A model generated the notes under the pieces. It did not search any database, was not told where the DNA came from, and saw nothing but the letters and a program-made list of their open reading frames with translations. The position numbers and the translations under genes are program-made. Positions 27,101 to 42,100 of a stretch of 64,000 bases of DNA are shown here, one piece after another (position 1 is the first letter of the stretch; every line of letters starts with the position of its first letter). This DNA is from Sipunculus nudus. Taxonomy: Eukaryota; Annelida; Sipuncula; Golfingiida; Sipunculidae. The stretch lies in the NCBI GenBank assembly GCA_026874595.1, contig CM049318.1, positions 56,591,750 through 56,655,749 on the forward strand. Direction: 5' to 3'.

Positions 27101-30100
27101 TTTTCGATACGTTATGAGAGGTTATATTCATTCTGTATTAAAATTGTCACCTTAGAAATACTAAGGGAAGCAACAAATGAGATTACATTTAAACATGGGA
27201 TTTAAAGTTTGATATTCACACACTCTGGGGCCTCCAAAACCATCAAATAATATATTGTGTGTTGAAATTAATGCTCATATAGAAGTTGATTTTTTCTTGG
27301 AGAGGTTTACTTTGTAAATCAGCCATATAAAGTTTAATTACAATCATGGGACTAATTGATGTTAAAAAATGTTTGATTAGCAGTTGAAATCTGCTTCATA
27401 TCAAATACTGAAATTGTTTGTCAGTTAAATATAACTGGATTGAACTGGAATTTTTTTCCATGACACACTGAATTGAACTGAATTGCTCTTGAAGTTTTAT
27501 TTACATTCTTGAATACTTTCACTGAAACTGAAAAATTCAAACTGACTCAAGATCTGCTGGTGTCAATATATTAAACATTTCTATAACTAAGACTGTAATG
27601 ATACATCATCTCACGATACGATACCGTATTTATTCTAATTCGGCGACCACTTAAAAATAATTAATTTTCTCAGAGGTCGAGACAATAGAGGATATTTGAA
27701 AATTATCTTCCTGCAGAATTTGCGGTGGTCATGATTTTAGAGGCACGCGGTTTAATAACCTTCCCTAGAGCCGCAGAGCCGCTCTGACACTCGAGCGGTC
27801 ATATGAATTGAGTGATAATTTGGTCGTTTATAAGATTGTTTTGTTAGCTAAACAGTATTTCCTACAAACGGGCTTCCAACCGTCACATGAATTACACGGT
27901 GTCCGCAAATGATTAATGAAACTGAGCTCAATCACTTTACAAAATGATCACTACTTCGCGTATAGGTACGATGACATAGACGGCAACTCATGCAACTACC
28001 AGTTGTTTCAAGTTAACCCACCAGGCGGCGATATCGGCGGGCCGAAAAGGGACAAGCAGATAACCAAGTTGGAAGAAGACTTTATAAAAAATAACTGCCA
28101 ATTATCAGATAAATTTTATTTGCATAATACGTAATAAATATAGGAAAGTAAAGCCGCGTTAAAATATGTACGACAGGTTGGTCCTAGCTGGCGTGCCCTC
28201 GATTGGGCCCTGTTTTGTATACGCGGTCACCCATCCAAAAACTAACCGAGGTCGTTTAAACTTAACTAAGATGACCGGTCCAACTGTGTCACAGTTGTTC
28301 CACCGCGCGTGCGTCCCCGTACTTGGTAAATATTATTGCTAATTATCCCACGTGAATCGCACACGAGACACGTGCGTACCAGGAATGGTACACGAGTTTG
28401 CTTCGTCACGGACACCCATTTGGAACTTGAACGCTTTATCATGTTTATATAATATTAAAAATGCATCTTTGTATCTTCAAAAATTTTATTGCAAACAAGT
28501 TTGATGTGGATGCTCAGTGTAATAAGAATCTAGTCAGATACAAACTGCGGTGCCCGTGAGAGACGGAGGCATTACACCTTAACATCGTCGACAGAAAACA
28601 TCGTCGGCAGTCGTTAAATTAGAGTCATTTTAAAAATTATGCTTTCAAAATATTTTTTGGGGTCGAGAAAAAAGAGGGATCGCCAAATTGTAATAAATAC
28701 GGTATATATTATGACACTTTGCTCACAATACAATATGTGACTACAGCTATGATACATTATGATTTAGTTTCCAAGCTGAATATTTACATTTGTATATGAA
28801 AATTTAAATAAGCTTACCAAAAAAAATATTAATTTGCAAACCATAAATTTATTAACTGCAATTAATCTCATTTCTTATCAACCACATTTCACATTCCGCT
28901 GGAGCTTTTTTGAGAGTATTTCTGAGTGCTGAAGGTCACTTTTTGGAAGGTTATTTTATTTTATTTTAATTCTGTGGCAAGAACCAGTACTAAAGGATGG
29001 CAAAATAAAAAAAAGAAAAAATATATATACTTATTTATTTTACATGGATTGTACAAATATTTATTATGACTAATCAAGGCTCTCTCTATGGTTCAGATTG
29101 TGGCATTCAGTAGACTGTAAAGGTGGAGGAAACTGGAGCACCCAGAGAAAACCACCGGCCTTGGACGGGCAACTAGAACCCAATCTCATAGCCATGCCAG
29201 GGACCGAACCTGGGTTGCCAGCGGAGAGAGCCGAGCATTTTACCCCTCGACTGCCCAGGTTATATATTTGTATGATTGTTTATAGGAACATTTCAATACA
29301 GGGACATCTTACAATACCGATACATTATTTGTCTTTGTATCATGATGTATTGGTGCATAATCGTCAGTTTGGTTAATCGTTGCAGCCATAACAGTCACAA
29401 ATATAAGAATAAGACTATACCTGGTCCGGGGTAGCTGACATGCCACTCATCAGACTTTGTATACGTCGCTGAAATAATGCATTCCAAAATACAACATCAT
29501 GCACGGACACAACAAAAAAATAAAGGAAAAAAATAAAGGCTCACCTGTGAACATATTGCACATGGCAAAAACTCGTATTAAAGCCACTGCATTCAGACTT
29601 GAAAAATATTTCATGACTGTTATTTTTTAAGTGCCAAAAGCCGGTACAAACAGACAATGGAAGGATACCAACCATGGCAACAGCTCACAGGTGACCTAAA
29701 AATACTCATGCCTATGTTTATCAAATACAAGCACTAATTTCTATGAAATGAAACACATTAATGATATAAAATATTGACACAGACTTACACTAACAAAATG
29801 AATTTCATAGATTTCAACTGTAACTGTATCTTAATGAACCCTTTTTCCTGAGAAGTCACCATATGGGATATTTCCTATTTATCAAGGTTAAGAACTGAAT
29901 AACTCATAGAAATTTCTTTTTCAAGTTAATAAATGACTTCTTTACCCTGTCATAACCAATAGTATGCAGTGTAGATGTTTCCAATTTCCATAATTACAAT
30001 TTTCCAATTCCAATCATCAGTTTACTGTGTCATTCTCTTATAACGTGTCAGTTTGAATCTGGCACTTGGTACAATTATATGTGCATATGTAAATGTCCAC

Positions 30101-33100
30101 CATAATTTGCTAGTTTAGAAGATATACTGGAAAAGGTGTGTTATATGCAACATAATGACTTTTAGTAAGTTGCATAAAGAACTATAATCACACACACACA
30201 AAATTAAATATATTTCACACCACCAAAACCTAGCTAATATTCACACCCTTTTAAAAGACTTAGTGAGAAATTAAGTGTTCACACTACACTTAAAAACAAA
30301 CAAGAAAACTATGCTGACTGAGTATATCACTATACAAAATTATTCTTTAAAAAAATTCTGCAAAGTAAAAATAGCTATTTAGTGATCAGTTAATGATACT
30401 GCTGTCCAGTACTTGAATTGTACTTACTTTTTCAAGTACCTTGGTGGCAAGTACAAGTAGTGCTGTACTTGGTTTAAAGTACAAAGAACAAGGGCAAGTA
30501 CTAGAAATTTTATGTGCTGAAGTACAAGTACATGCACTTAAACACAGCCTGCTACAAGGATAAAGCTGGAACGGTATGAACAGATGTCTTAAAAATTTTA
30601 TTATTTTGTTCATAAGCTGGGTGATCACCTCAGCAGACAAACAGCAGGTACAGTGTTATGTGTACACGATATTGCACTGAGTGTGTGTTTAAAAACACAC
30701 CAACATTTAATCTGCAAACCATTGGCTTTACATTCAAAAATTTTAGAACATCTTCTTCTATGTGTGTGTTTCGTCCCATGAAACCCCAGTGAAATATCAT
30801 GTACACATAACACATACCTTTGCAATTTCCTTGCATTGCAAACTCAATGCATCTGTATAGTAGAAATAGCATTATATATGATCACCAAGCTTTTTCATGT
30901 TTGCTTCATTTAAAAAATTTTAAATAATATTTCTCCCCCTATTTCTGCAAATACAGCTAGCACAAAAGATGGAACTATAAAAGAATGAAACCCTTAACAG
31001 AAATATTAAGCCATTTAAAGCAACACTGATTTCAACACAATTAAACAAAGTTTGGCTGATTATGATCACCTCTTCTTCCTCCCTTAGTTTCTCCTCATCC
31101 ATCTCGTCCTCATCTCCCAGGCTTGTAGATACCATTTTCTTTTTTGCAAGAGCCTCTTCCTCCTATTACATATACAAAGCAAGTTTTCATTTTTTTTTAA
31201 ATATATAAAATGTAATCCATCAAGTTCCATATTTTACACAGTTTAATCTGATTTTGGAACGTGCAGATTTTAATCAGATTTTGGAATTTGCAGATTTTTT
31301 TAAAGTTTTAGTTATAGAATGTTATTTTTTTTTTGTAACCTTTCACAGACTGGAAATATTCTTTTTCTTAAATAATTAGATTAACAACCACTTATTGTAA
31401 ACGTGGTCAGTTTATTAAACATTGGAATGTCAGAGTGTCTACAGCAGTGGCTGTTCAAACTTTAACAGACGCTGAAATTTGGTGACTCAATTTTTTTATT
31501 ACAAAGCAGGCAAAATGATAAAAAGATAGCTGGTATACTTTTTAATATTTTGGCAAAGTTAATGCCAGAAGTAATCTGAAATTAATATTAAGCTGCAACA
31601 GAAATCATCAGACATCATTCATAACTTACACCATTAACTCAATCAGACCATTTATTGGATTGATATGACATTGTTCTCCTATTGGAAGGAAACTATGGCC
31701 TCTGTTCCCAACATGCATGGGTCACATGATCAATTGCAATATCCAAAACACAGCAAGTATATCTTGTGATGAGTAGTCATTATCTTTAATATTTTTTTTA
31801 CATGCTGTCTACATGTGGGGCCAAAATGAAATGGGAATTTTAATCAAAATCTCTTAAAAATATAATTAACAAATTCATCTTAAATATAATTTTTTTTTTA
31901 AATTATCAAAATTAAAATCAAAGTCTAAAAATCCAACACAAACTGGAATCTCACCTTTTCTGTTTTACCAGTCTTGCTTAAGCCATAACGTCTGTAAAGG
32001 TAAATAAGTATATAATTATAAGCACATCAATACTTTTGACTTTTTCAAATTACTTTTAAATAAATTGGCCTGGCCGTGAGCTGTTATATTTTTGGGCAAG
32101 AGCTATAGTCCATTTCACCACCTGCTGTCCATCTGTTTTTGGAGATAATTTTCTTAAAAGATTATATTTTTCAACAAGGCCTACAGGCCTAATGCGAACC
32201 TGTGCATTGGGAAATACACCAGGTATAATGCTTCAATGCTGGACCATTACTTTTCATGTATATGAACTATGCAAGTACTAAACATTTTAAATAAGAAACA
32301 ATTACACAAACATCACTGCTGAAATTCTGGCATAGGTGCACACAACACTAAAAAGATTGTAGCTGGCACCACCAGTCTTGTACACAACGAAGCTATCAGA
32401 GATATATACATAAGCCCAATTTCAGACTGATATATCAAACCCCCCCCTGAGAAAACCGTGTGCAAAGGTCATGGTAGGTGGCGACACCTGTCTTGTGAGC
32501 GAGAAAGCCATCAAAGACACATAGACAGGTCAAAATATTAGGCCAATACATCAAACTTACCTTGAGTCTGATGCATGGGGCTGACCAGGCTTAGGTGAGA
32601 AAGGCTGTTGCCCCGAGTGAACTGTGACAAATTGCTTGCTCAGACTACTGCACTGAGTGAACTCATGACCTGCACCTGGCTAGACTGAGTGAACTTTTGA
32701 CCTGTACCTGGCTGCACTGAGTGAACTCTTGACCTGTTGCATAATCTGACACAGTTGGCAGTCTGCCAAAGCTATAAATAGAATGTAGCTACTGCACTGA
32801 GTAAACTCCTGACCCATACCTGGCTGCACTGAGTGAACTCTTGACCTGTTGCCTAATCGGATACAGTTGGCAGTCTGCCAAAGCTATAAATAGATCCAGA
32901 CTGACCTCTAGCCTGTTGCCAAAACTGAAATAGTAGCCACACCATTGCATAAGCTCATGCAGGGGCCCTGCCCTGAGGGGCTTGACACCCATGAAGTGAT
33001 CACATGGTGCCCATGAGGTGTTCACATGTCACCCATGAGGTGATCACATGCCATGTGCTTGGCTGCACTGATTGAACTCTTGACCAATACCTGGCTGCAC

Positions 33101-36100
33101 TGAATGAACTCTTGATCTGTTCCCAAATCTGAAACAGTTGGCAGTTTCTCATCCTATTTAAAGATACAGATTCAATCTTGGCCTGTTGGTATATCTGTTT
33201 ACACATACTGAAAGACTTTGGTTAAAATTTCTTTTTTCAAGCCGACATATTCATAAACTTTTTATCAAAATATCTAGAATAATAAAAGATGCAGTACTTT
33301 CATTGTTAAAGGTCCAATAGTTCTGCCAAAAATCATTCTAGTAAACTTGAACAAAGGCCACCTAAGAATAATTTTTGTGCAATGTTACAGAAGATATAAT
33401 TGAAATAATAATTATGTAGAAGAACACTACTGCAGTCCTCAGTTTGAAAAAGACACAATAATGGCCATAAGACCAACTTAAGCTTTTCACAACTCAACCA
33501 AAAATCAACAAACTCAGTATATTCTGATATGATTGAAAGAACCATGTCCTAGGATAATTCTTTTGAAAAATTGAACAATTCAACTTGACAGTTTCATCAT
33601 TAAGCTGAAAGAGGCTAAAATTATGAGTTTTTTTGCCCATAAAAAACAGGTCAATGTAGGTGGCACCACTAAATCTACAACTTCAAATATGAGTCATGTG
33701 ACCAACATTTGCACAATACCTGGTAATGCTAGCTTCTGTCATTTCTTAGAGTACTATGTCAGTATGCTTACTTGGCCGAATGACTGTTCAAATTTGTGTA
33801 ACTCCACTAAAATTCATCAAAGGCAAACCATTTGAACAAACTTGAGAGGGCTTGCCTCTGGGATCATTTATGTAAAATATTTAACAATTTGTCTGGACCG
33901 TCTACAAGAAGACGACTTTTAAAATATTGTCAGCTTTTTCCTTATAAAATCTAAGTAAATGCAGATAGCAAAAAATAAGCTGAATCCCACAAAATTTGAT
34001 ATGTGACAGATTATTGCATAAAATCTGGGAATGGTAGCTCCTGCTATTCCTGAGAAATTATGGATTAATGTACAGATGACCAATGACCCCCGTATAAAAA
34101 AAGGTCAATTCAGGTGGTGCCACCAATACCTGAATTTCATATATGACTCATGTGACCAACACTGGCAAAAAATTTGGTGATGATAGCTCTGGCTGTTTCT
34201 GAAACTGTCATTTTAGTATGCTTTTTTGGACAGATGACTAAGTTCAACTTCCTGAACAAAATTGAGGGAGATGGTATAAAAGATTATTTCTGTGAAATAT
34301 TGAACAATTTGGCTTGAGTGTTTCGTCGGAGAAGATTTTTAAAAGTTTTTTTTAGCTTTTTCTCTATAAAATTTAAGAAAATTTCAGATGGCTAATTTTT
34401 TTGCATTAAATTTCATGATGCTAGCTCCAATCATTTTCAAAATAGTATGGGTAAACGTACAGAAGACAAACGCCGCCACACCATCGCATTAGTTCACAGG
34501 TTCACTAAAAATTAATACAGATGCATATTGAATGCAAAATTGTAATACAGATACATCTCACTGATGGCAAAATCTTGAATTAATTTGACTATGGATACCA
34601 ATTATTTATAATCCATGTACAGCCGTCTTTATATACCCACAGAGAGCTGTATAGCTGTGATTGTAAACATTGCCTGGCATGAGGAATATCTAAAAATCAT
34701 AAATCTACATTTTTTAAAAGCTTTTAAAAAACATTCTTGTCAATATTAACCATAGATTACCTGAAATCTAAATGTCTCGAGGCATGATGTAATAAATGCT
34801 GATAAACTGGTGCCAGTCTAGATGTATCTGTGTATCTGCTTCACACAGCTAACATATATGGTAAAATGACTCAATTGAACCTTTATAATTCAGCCAAAAT
34901 TTATTCTTTGGAACCATAAAAGACAATTATTATAAGAATTATTCAGGGGATTATTCTTGTAAAATATTAAACAAATTGGCCTCAGTAGGGTCAGTCAAAG
35001 AAAATTTTACAGGTTTATAACTCATATGGGAAAATACAGCAAAATGGCTAAGTTAAGCTTCCCATAACTCAGCCAAAAATCACTGAACCAAAACCATTTG
35101 AACAAACTTGAATTATCAACATCTAAGGATAATTAATGTGTGAGATTTAAGAATTTGGCCCAGTGGTTTTTGAGGAGAAGATCTTTGTAGCCACTGAGCT
35201 AAAATGGGCTGTTACAGCATATGACTAAATTCAGCTTCCTATAACTCAGCCAAAAGTCACCGAACTTAGACCATTTGAACAAATTTCAGAAAGCACTACC
35301 CTAGGATCATTTCTGTGTGATATTAAACTATTTGGCCATATGGTTTCAGAGAAGTTTTTTGTATCCGTCAGTATGATACGGGCACTGATGACCCACGTAC
35401 AAAAAAGGTCGATGCAGGTGGCGCCACCAATACCTCGATTTCAAATATGTCTCATGTGAACAACATTGGCATAAAATTTGGTGATGATAGCTCCAGCCTT
35501 TTCTGAGATTGTAATTTTAGTATGCTTTTATGGACAGATGACTAAGTTCAACTTCCTGTAACTCGGCCAAAAATCACCGAACTTAAACCATTCGAACAAA
35601 CTTGAGAAAGATTATTCCAGGAATCATCACTGTGAAATATTGGACAATTTGGCTGAACAGTTTTGGAGAAGAAGATTTTTTAAGCTTTTTTAGCTTTTTC
35701 CCTATAAAATCTAAGAAAATGCAGTTAGCCAAAAAATAAGCAAAATCCGATATAGTTTTTTAGATGACTAGTTTTTTGCATAAAATTTTGTGATGCTACC
35801 TCTTGCCGTTTTCAAGATAGTATGGGTTAACGTACAGACGACGGCCAACGGACGACGCCACACCATCGCATAAGCTCACAGGTTCCCTAATAATATCCTA
35901 GAAAACTACATAAGGAAGTGACAACCTAATATGGCAATTAAGAATTTAAAACCAATCTCCAGATCATGTTTCACAACTTTTTTGTCTTTTCACAATGATC
36001 TGGCAGATCAGAAGTGCCCCTGCATGAGTGGCCATCTTTGTTTTATTTTAGCTGGTTATATTTTTTAGTGTTTACATGACATCATCCAATCAGCAGCAGT

Positions 36101-39100
36101 CAATTACGTCTGTTTTTTCATGTGACTAAAGACCTTGACGGCCAAGAGTGGGTCTGATATGTTGTAAAATGTAGACTGACTTCTCATTTTTTTTTAAATA
36201 ATTCTGTTTCCTAAATAAGGTGTACCAGTAATGTTGGTATCTATTTACCTTGTTGAAAATTAGGACCTCTAATTCTCTACTCTACACTCTAATTATTTTC
36301 CCTTGAAATGTAACTAATAAAAATTTTCATAGCAAAAAACAGGTGGACATAAGGGGATGAAATGGACTATACCTGAGAATACTCCAAAGAGAACATGTAG
36401 GATGAACAAACAAGCCTGTGAATCACAAAGGCATCACTGATTCCATTCAATTATCCATCACTGGCTTTCAATATGATTTTATAATTGTATCCGCCAAAAC
36501 AGAGTTTTGCGGATACTATGTTTTCAGCTGGTCGCCGCCGCCGCCGCCGCCGCCGCGTAGGTGTCCGGAGAACTCCTCCGTAACCGCTGGGCGGAATTTT
36601 CCGAAACCCGGGATTATGTTCGGGTCACATGTGAACTGCTGCGCCCCGATTTTGTTTTGACCTCTGACCTTTCCTCTGCGCTCTGCGTCCGTTTGTGGGT
36701 CTGTTTCCACACATAAACCCACATATCTCGGGAACCTTTTGACCGATCAGGAAAATTTTTTTGCACAAATGTAGCCCTTGGAGAGCTTTATAACATACAC
36801 CAAAAATGGTGGCGCCACCTGCAACCATGTTTGCACAGTGTCCATCTGTTTGTCTGCCTTGGGTTAAAATCACTCATATCTCTGCAGTGACTTGACTAAT
36901 TCACCTGAAATTCGGCATGCGCAAACATCCTGGATAGCTTTTCTGATTTTATGACAGGTGGCGCCACCTACATTCACGTTGACGCTGCAGACATCCAAGC
37001 TCATATCTCGGGAACCGTTTGACCGATCAGGAAAATTCTTTTGCACAAATGTAGCCCTTGGAGAGCTTTATAACATACACCAAAAATGGTGGCGCCACCT
37101 GCAACCATGTTTGCACAGTGTCCATCTGTTCGTCTGCCTTGGGTTAAAATCACTCATATCTCTGCAGTGACTTGACTAATTCACCTGAAATTTGGCATGC
37201 GTATACATCCTGGATAGCTTATCTGATTTTATGACAGGTGGCGCCACCTACATTCACGTTTACGCTGCAGACATCCAAGCTCATATCTCGGGAACCGTTT
37301 GACCGATCAGGAAAATTCTTTTGCACAAATGTAGCCCTTGGAGAGCTTTATAACATACACCAAAAATGGTGCCGCTACCTGCAACCATGTTTGTACAGTG
37401 TCCATCTGTTTGTCTGCCTTGGGTTAAAATCACTCATATCTCTGCAGTGACTTGACTAATTCACCTGAAATTTGGCATGCGTATACATCCTGGATAGCTT
37501 TTCTGATTTTATGACAGGTGGCGCCACCTACATTCATGTTTACGCTGCAGACATCCAAGCTCATATCTCAGGAACCGTTTGATTGATCAGGAAAATTTTT
37601 TTGCACAAATGTAGCCCTTGGAGAGCTTTATAACATACACAAAAAATGGTGGCGCCACCTGCAACCATGTTTGCACAGTGTCCAGCTGTTCGTCTGCCTT
37701 GGGTTAAAATCACTCATATCTCTGCAGTGGTTTGACTAATTCACCTGAAATTCTGCATGCTTATACATCCTGGATAGCTTTTCTGATTTTATGACAGGTG
37801 GCGCCACCTACAATCAAGTTTACGCTGCAGACATCCAAGCTCATATCTAGGGAACCGTTTGACCAATTGGGCCAAAATTTTGCATGTGTATAGTTCTCAC
37901 AAAGCTCTTTATCATACGCTAAACTGGTGGCGCCACCTGCAACCCTTTTTTGCACAGCGTCCATCTGTTTGTCTGCCAAGGGCAAAAATCACTCATATAC
38001 AATATAGTGGTTTGACTTATCTGCCTTAAATTTTGCATATGTATACAACTTGGACGGCTTTCTGGATTTTTTGGTAGGTAGCGCAACCTACATACACAAT
38101 TTGGCTGCAGACATCCATGCTGATATGCAACACTTCACCCGTTCCACTCTGATTTAGGCGGATACAAGTAGTCGCTTGTCGACTACCCGTATTCTAGTTA
38201 ATTTTTGCAAATGCCAGATGTCAAAGAATATGATTGGTTAAATTTACAGTGGCATGAAGAAGCCATTTTGAAAATTCATACCCACAGAATCTTCCTTGCT
38301 ATGAGATACAGGTCATCATAATATGAAAGCTAAAGTTGAAACATTTATAAGGACTGATTCATGAAAAAAATTGAAATATCATTTCATCTGAGAGGAAGCG
38401 GGCCACTAAAGGTGGTGCCACCTGCAGGTTATAATCAAATATCATTCACATATCTTGTTTTGCAAATAATTCACTTCAATGTGTAATTACTGAATCTCAT
38501 TACTTAGGAACTGTTGCCCATGATTTGAAAGCTAGTGTTCATATTTACTCATATAGAGTCAGAAGAGTGGAAAAATATAAATCTGGATCACAGGGAGTTG
38601 TACTTCACAGGTGGTACCACCTGCAGGTGACAATCACATATCATGACTAGTCATGTGGCCAAAAAGTCAGTTAAAATAACCAAAAATAGGGGGGGGATAA
38701 GATGAACAGACCGACAAGATGGACAGACAAAGACATTTTAAGATGGCCTCCCTCTTACACAATGGGACTAAGTATCAAGAGAAGAGTATACAAAAAGTAT
38801 GAATTTCCAAAAGAGTATGAAAAGTACAAAAAGTAATTTTTCATGAGAACAAAATTTACTGGAAAAATGTTTTAACTGGCAACACTGAACATGGTGTTAC
38901 AGCCTATTTAAGGCATTATTAAGCCCACACCAGATAATCTAATTTAGCATGAGATTATTTAGTTTCTTTCTGATTAATTCCCACCTTCCATATTCCAGCA
39001 AGGTACACTGGACTCTGGTCTCTTCATCAGTCAACTTGTGAGCATCAAATCGTCTGTACTTTCTCTGAGGTTGATAAACTGCCTGAAATTCAAAACAAGT

Positions 39101-42100
39101 AAACATAGCATATATCTTAACAGGAAAATGGTCTCTTCTCCCTACCATTAGGTGCCCCATTTATAACTTATAAATATCAAAGTGATTTGAATTTTGTTTT
39201 GACGTGTGAAGTGCTCAGTAGCTAGTTAATATTTAATAACTTATATAACTTATTTAATGTATATCTTGTACAGCTTTACACTTTCTCTCAACATAAGTAC
39301 ATGCCATATCATTCATAGTGTATTTTTTATCAATTTCATGGGATACATAGAACACCAGATATATACACCAGAAGGTTATTTGGTTAACAACTGAAACAAA
39401 TAAAATCCCAAAGGTAATGAGGATCTATCACTATGATTAAGAGCTTGGCCAGGTGACACATGACATATTAAAACAGGATACATGCTCACAACCTTGTTGC
39501 AAGGGCAGCATCGTGACCTGACCAGGGTTCTACATTAGCAGCAATGTAGCATTCACCTGGATGACTAGTATGGCCATATAATGTCTAATACTCACTCATT
39601 TTCCTTAAAACTGATCCTCAACCAAGAGCCATTAGAGGTATTTTTTTTATTGGTTTGTTTGTCTGTTAGTTATTTCACAAACAGACCATGAACAGATTTT
39701 GATGACATTTCATGGAGGTATGTTGGATCACAATGTTATTTTTTATAAGGATTCATTCTGATATACAGCAACTTTTTTTGGTCCCAGCCCAGGATGGGAG
39801 CATCATAATTCACTAGTACTTGGGGAATTGTGAATGATAAAATGTGGACAAGGGTGACCTAATTCAAGCTGGCTTTGAACTGGTGGGCAGAGCTAACCTG
39901 TGTTGCATCCACTGAGTTGGTGAATTCTTGCATACTTTTTTCTGGGCTTGGATTCATATAACTTCTACTTTTACACACCACACACCAATAACTGATAAAG
40001 GAATGTAGTCTCTGAGTACCTTTTTTCTTGTTTTAGTTGTTTAGGGCAGACACAAAAAACATTCATCCTTAATAAAGTCTTTATTAATCTAAAATGACTG
40101 GGCAAGCACTCATGTCATACCATGCTCTACATTAGGCAAAAGAAAAAGGTTTATTCTCAGGCACTTTTTTTTTTAAATAAGTGCTAGCAGGTGACTTCTT
40201 TTCACCTTTTTTATGATCAGGAAAAAGCATGATAATAACAGATATTTTTGTTAAAAAGGTAATAGCACTACATAACAAAGGAAATCTGATCAAAGTTGTA
40301 TTATTTTATCTTCTTGAAAGAAATGTCCGAGTGGCTGGAGCTCAAAACTGGTAAGTTTTCTATTGAAAATAAAAATATTTGAAGCAGGGGGTGAAACTGA
40401 CATGCGTGGTGCCTGAGAACCATACCTTTATTTTCTTTGCCTAAGCCAGCCATACTTTACACAAGTAGATCACTGACACAGTGTGTACGTGGTGCAATAG
40501 ATAAATACACATACACACAGAGTATGAGATATGGAGATCTTACCTTTACAGATTTAACTGTATTCAAAGCTTTGTCCTTCACCTCCAGAAATGCAAGATC
40601 CTACAACAGAATAATTACACTGACAAAATATAAAGCAACATGCAAATTAGTGAAATTTATGTCCTTCACTTCCGCCTCTTGTTATTTTAGCTTCCTGTGA
40701 TCTCATGTTTTAGTTTTTATTTTACCCTGAAGATGTCTCCACATATCATAATTTTAGTTGGGTAATTTTTTTTGTTTGTTTTGGAGCATGTGATAATAAA
40801 TTTTCAGACAGAAACTCCAAAACCAATCCTAAACTAAAATGCATGAGAGCAATCACTGACCCAAATGTGAATGAAATCAGATAATATTTAAGTAAGTTAT
40901 CACACGGAAAGGAAAACCTGACAAACAGACAGATAGACCCAAATCAATATCCCCTATTCAACTGAAGCAGGGGACAATAAAGTATTACTGAAATATCAAA
41001 ATTATCCATTTATAGACAACTGTTACAGCATAGGGTACACCAAGCAGGTATATGTTATCTCAGCTACTAAATTGTTGTAATATTCCAAAATAGGTATTGC
41101 AAACACTCCTTGACAGGGTGGAGGAGGGGACTTATAACTAAAAGCCCAGTTATAAAATAATGGGCCATTGTATACAAATGGAAAGACTGGAGGGTGATTA
41201 GCTAAACTTCTGAATGCCATGATACATTTTCTTGTACAACCAGATAGCAATTGATGTGTGGTAGCTATTTTGGCTTAAGGTTGACGATATTTAAGGAAAA
41301 CTAAAATGCAGTCTCAAAATTTGCATCCCCAGATTTGATGAAAAATATATGGACTGTATATCGGGGTTCACAAAAAAATTGTAGAATTCTGAAGATTTGA
41401 CCTTGATGATGAAGGTCAAGGTCAGATGTTTTTTAACTCATCTTTTCAACTCAACTCGCATAAAGAACTGAATTATACTGAGAATCTACAAAGAAAGAGA
41501 ACAAAGTGTCCTACCTAAATTTTTTTCTACTCCTATTACCCAAATTCCTTTGTTTTCTATTGCAACATGACTGTAAGGGCTTGGGAATTTGCTGTAGCTT
41601 TCTTGCTCATTTCTTACTCAATAGGGAAGCATAACCATTGCTACTCTAATATCAGATTCTTACAAAATGTCAGATTTATACATTGGTTTATACATTCACT
41701 AGTATTATTTTTATGTCTCACATAGAGTCTAATGTTAAGAATGCTGGTAATACCATTGCTGTAGGATGGATTGTGATTGTGGGTGCATTTTTCATCTGAC
41801 TGGGGTCAAAACTAAAAGTAGGCCCTAACAGTCCCAATATAATTGCCAACTGTGTTGTATTTTAATTATTACTGTATAACAGATCATTACAAAAAGCGTT
41901 ACATTTGTTTGCTAAATTACCAGGTTTGAATGTTACCTCTGGCATTTTGTGCTGTTTATCAAATTGAGACACAGAGTAAGCCCGGATAGTGTCTCCCATC
42001 TCTTCTCTGGTCTCAATAGCCCGCTTCACCAACCACTGGAACACAAGCATGGATTTGATAGTCTAATGTTTGTGAGAACCAATGCTTTAATCACATATAG

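Noticed and set aside
29098-29376. 92-codon ORF with proline-rich sequence
   Set aside because: It is antisense to the SINE and matches the ORF at 59750-59956 for that reason only.
36958-37450. Two nearly identical 70-codon ORFs
   Set aside because: They lie exactly one 280-bp repeat unit apart; repeat translation, not paralogous genes.
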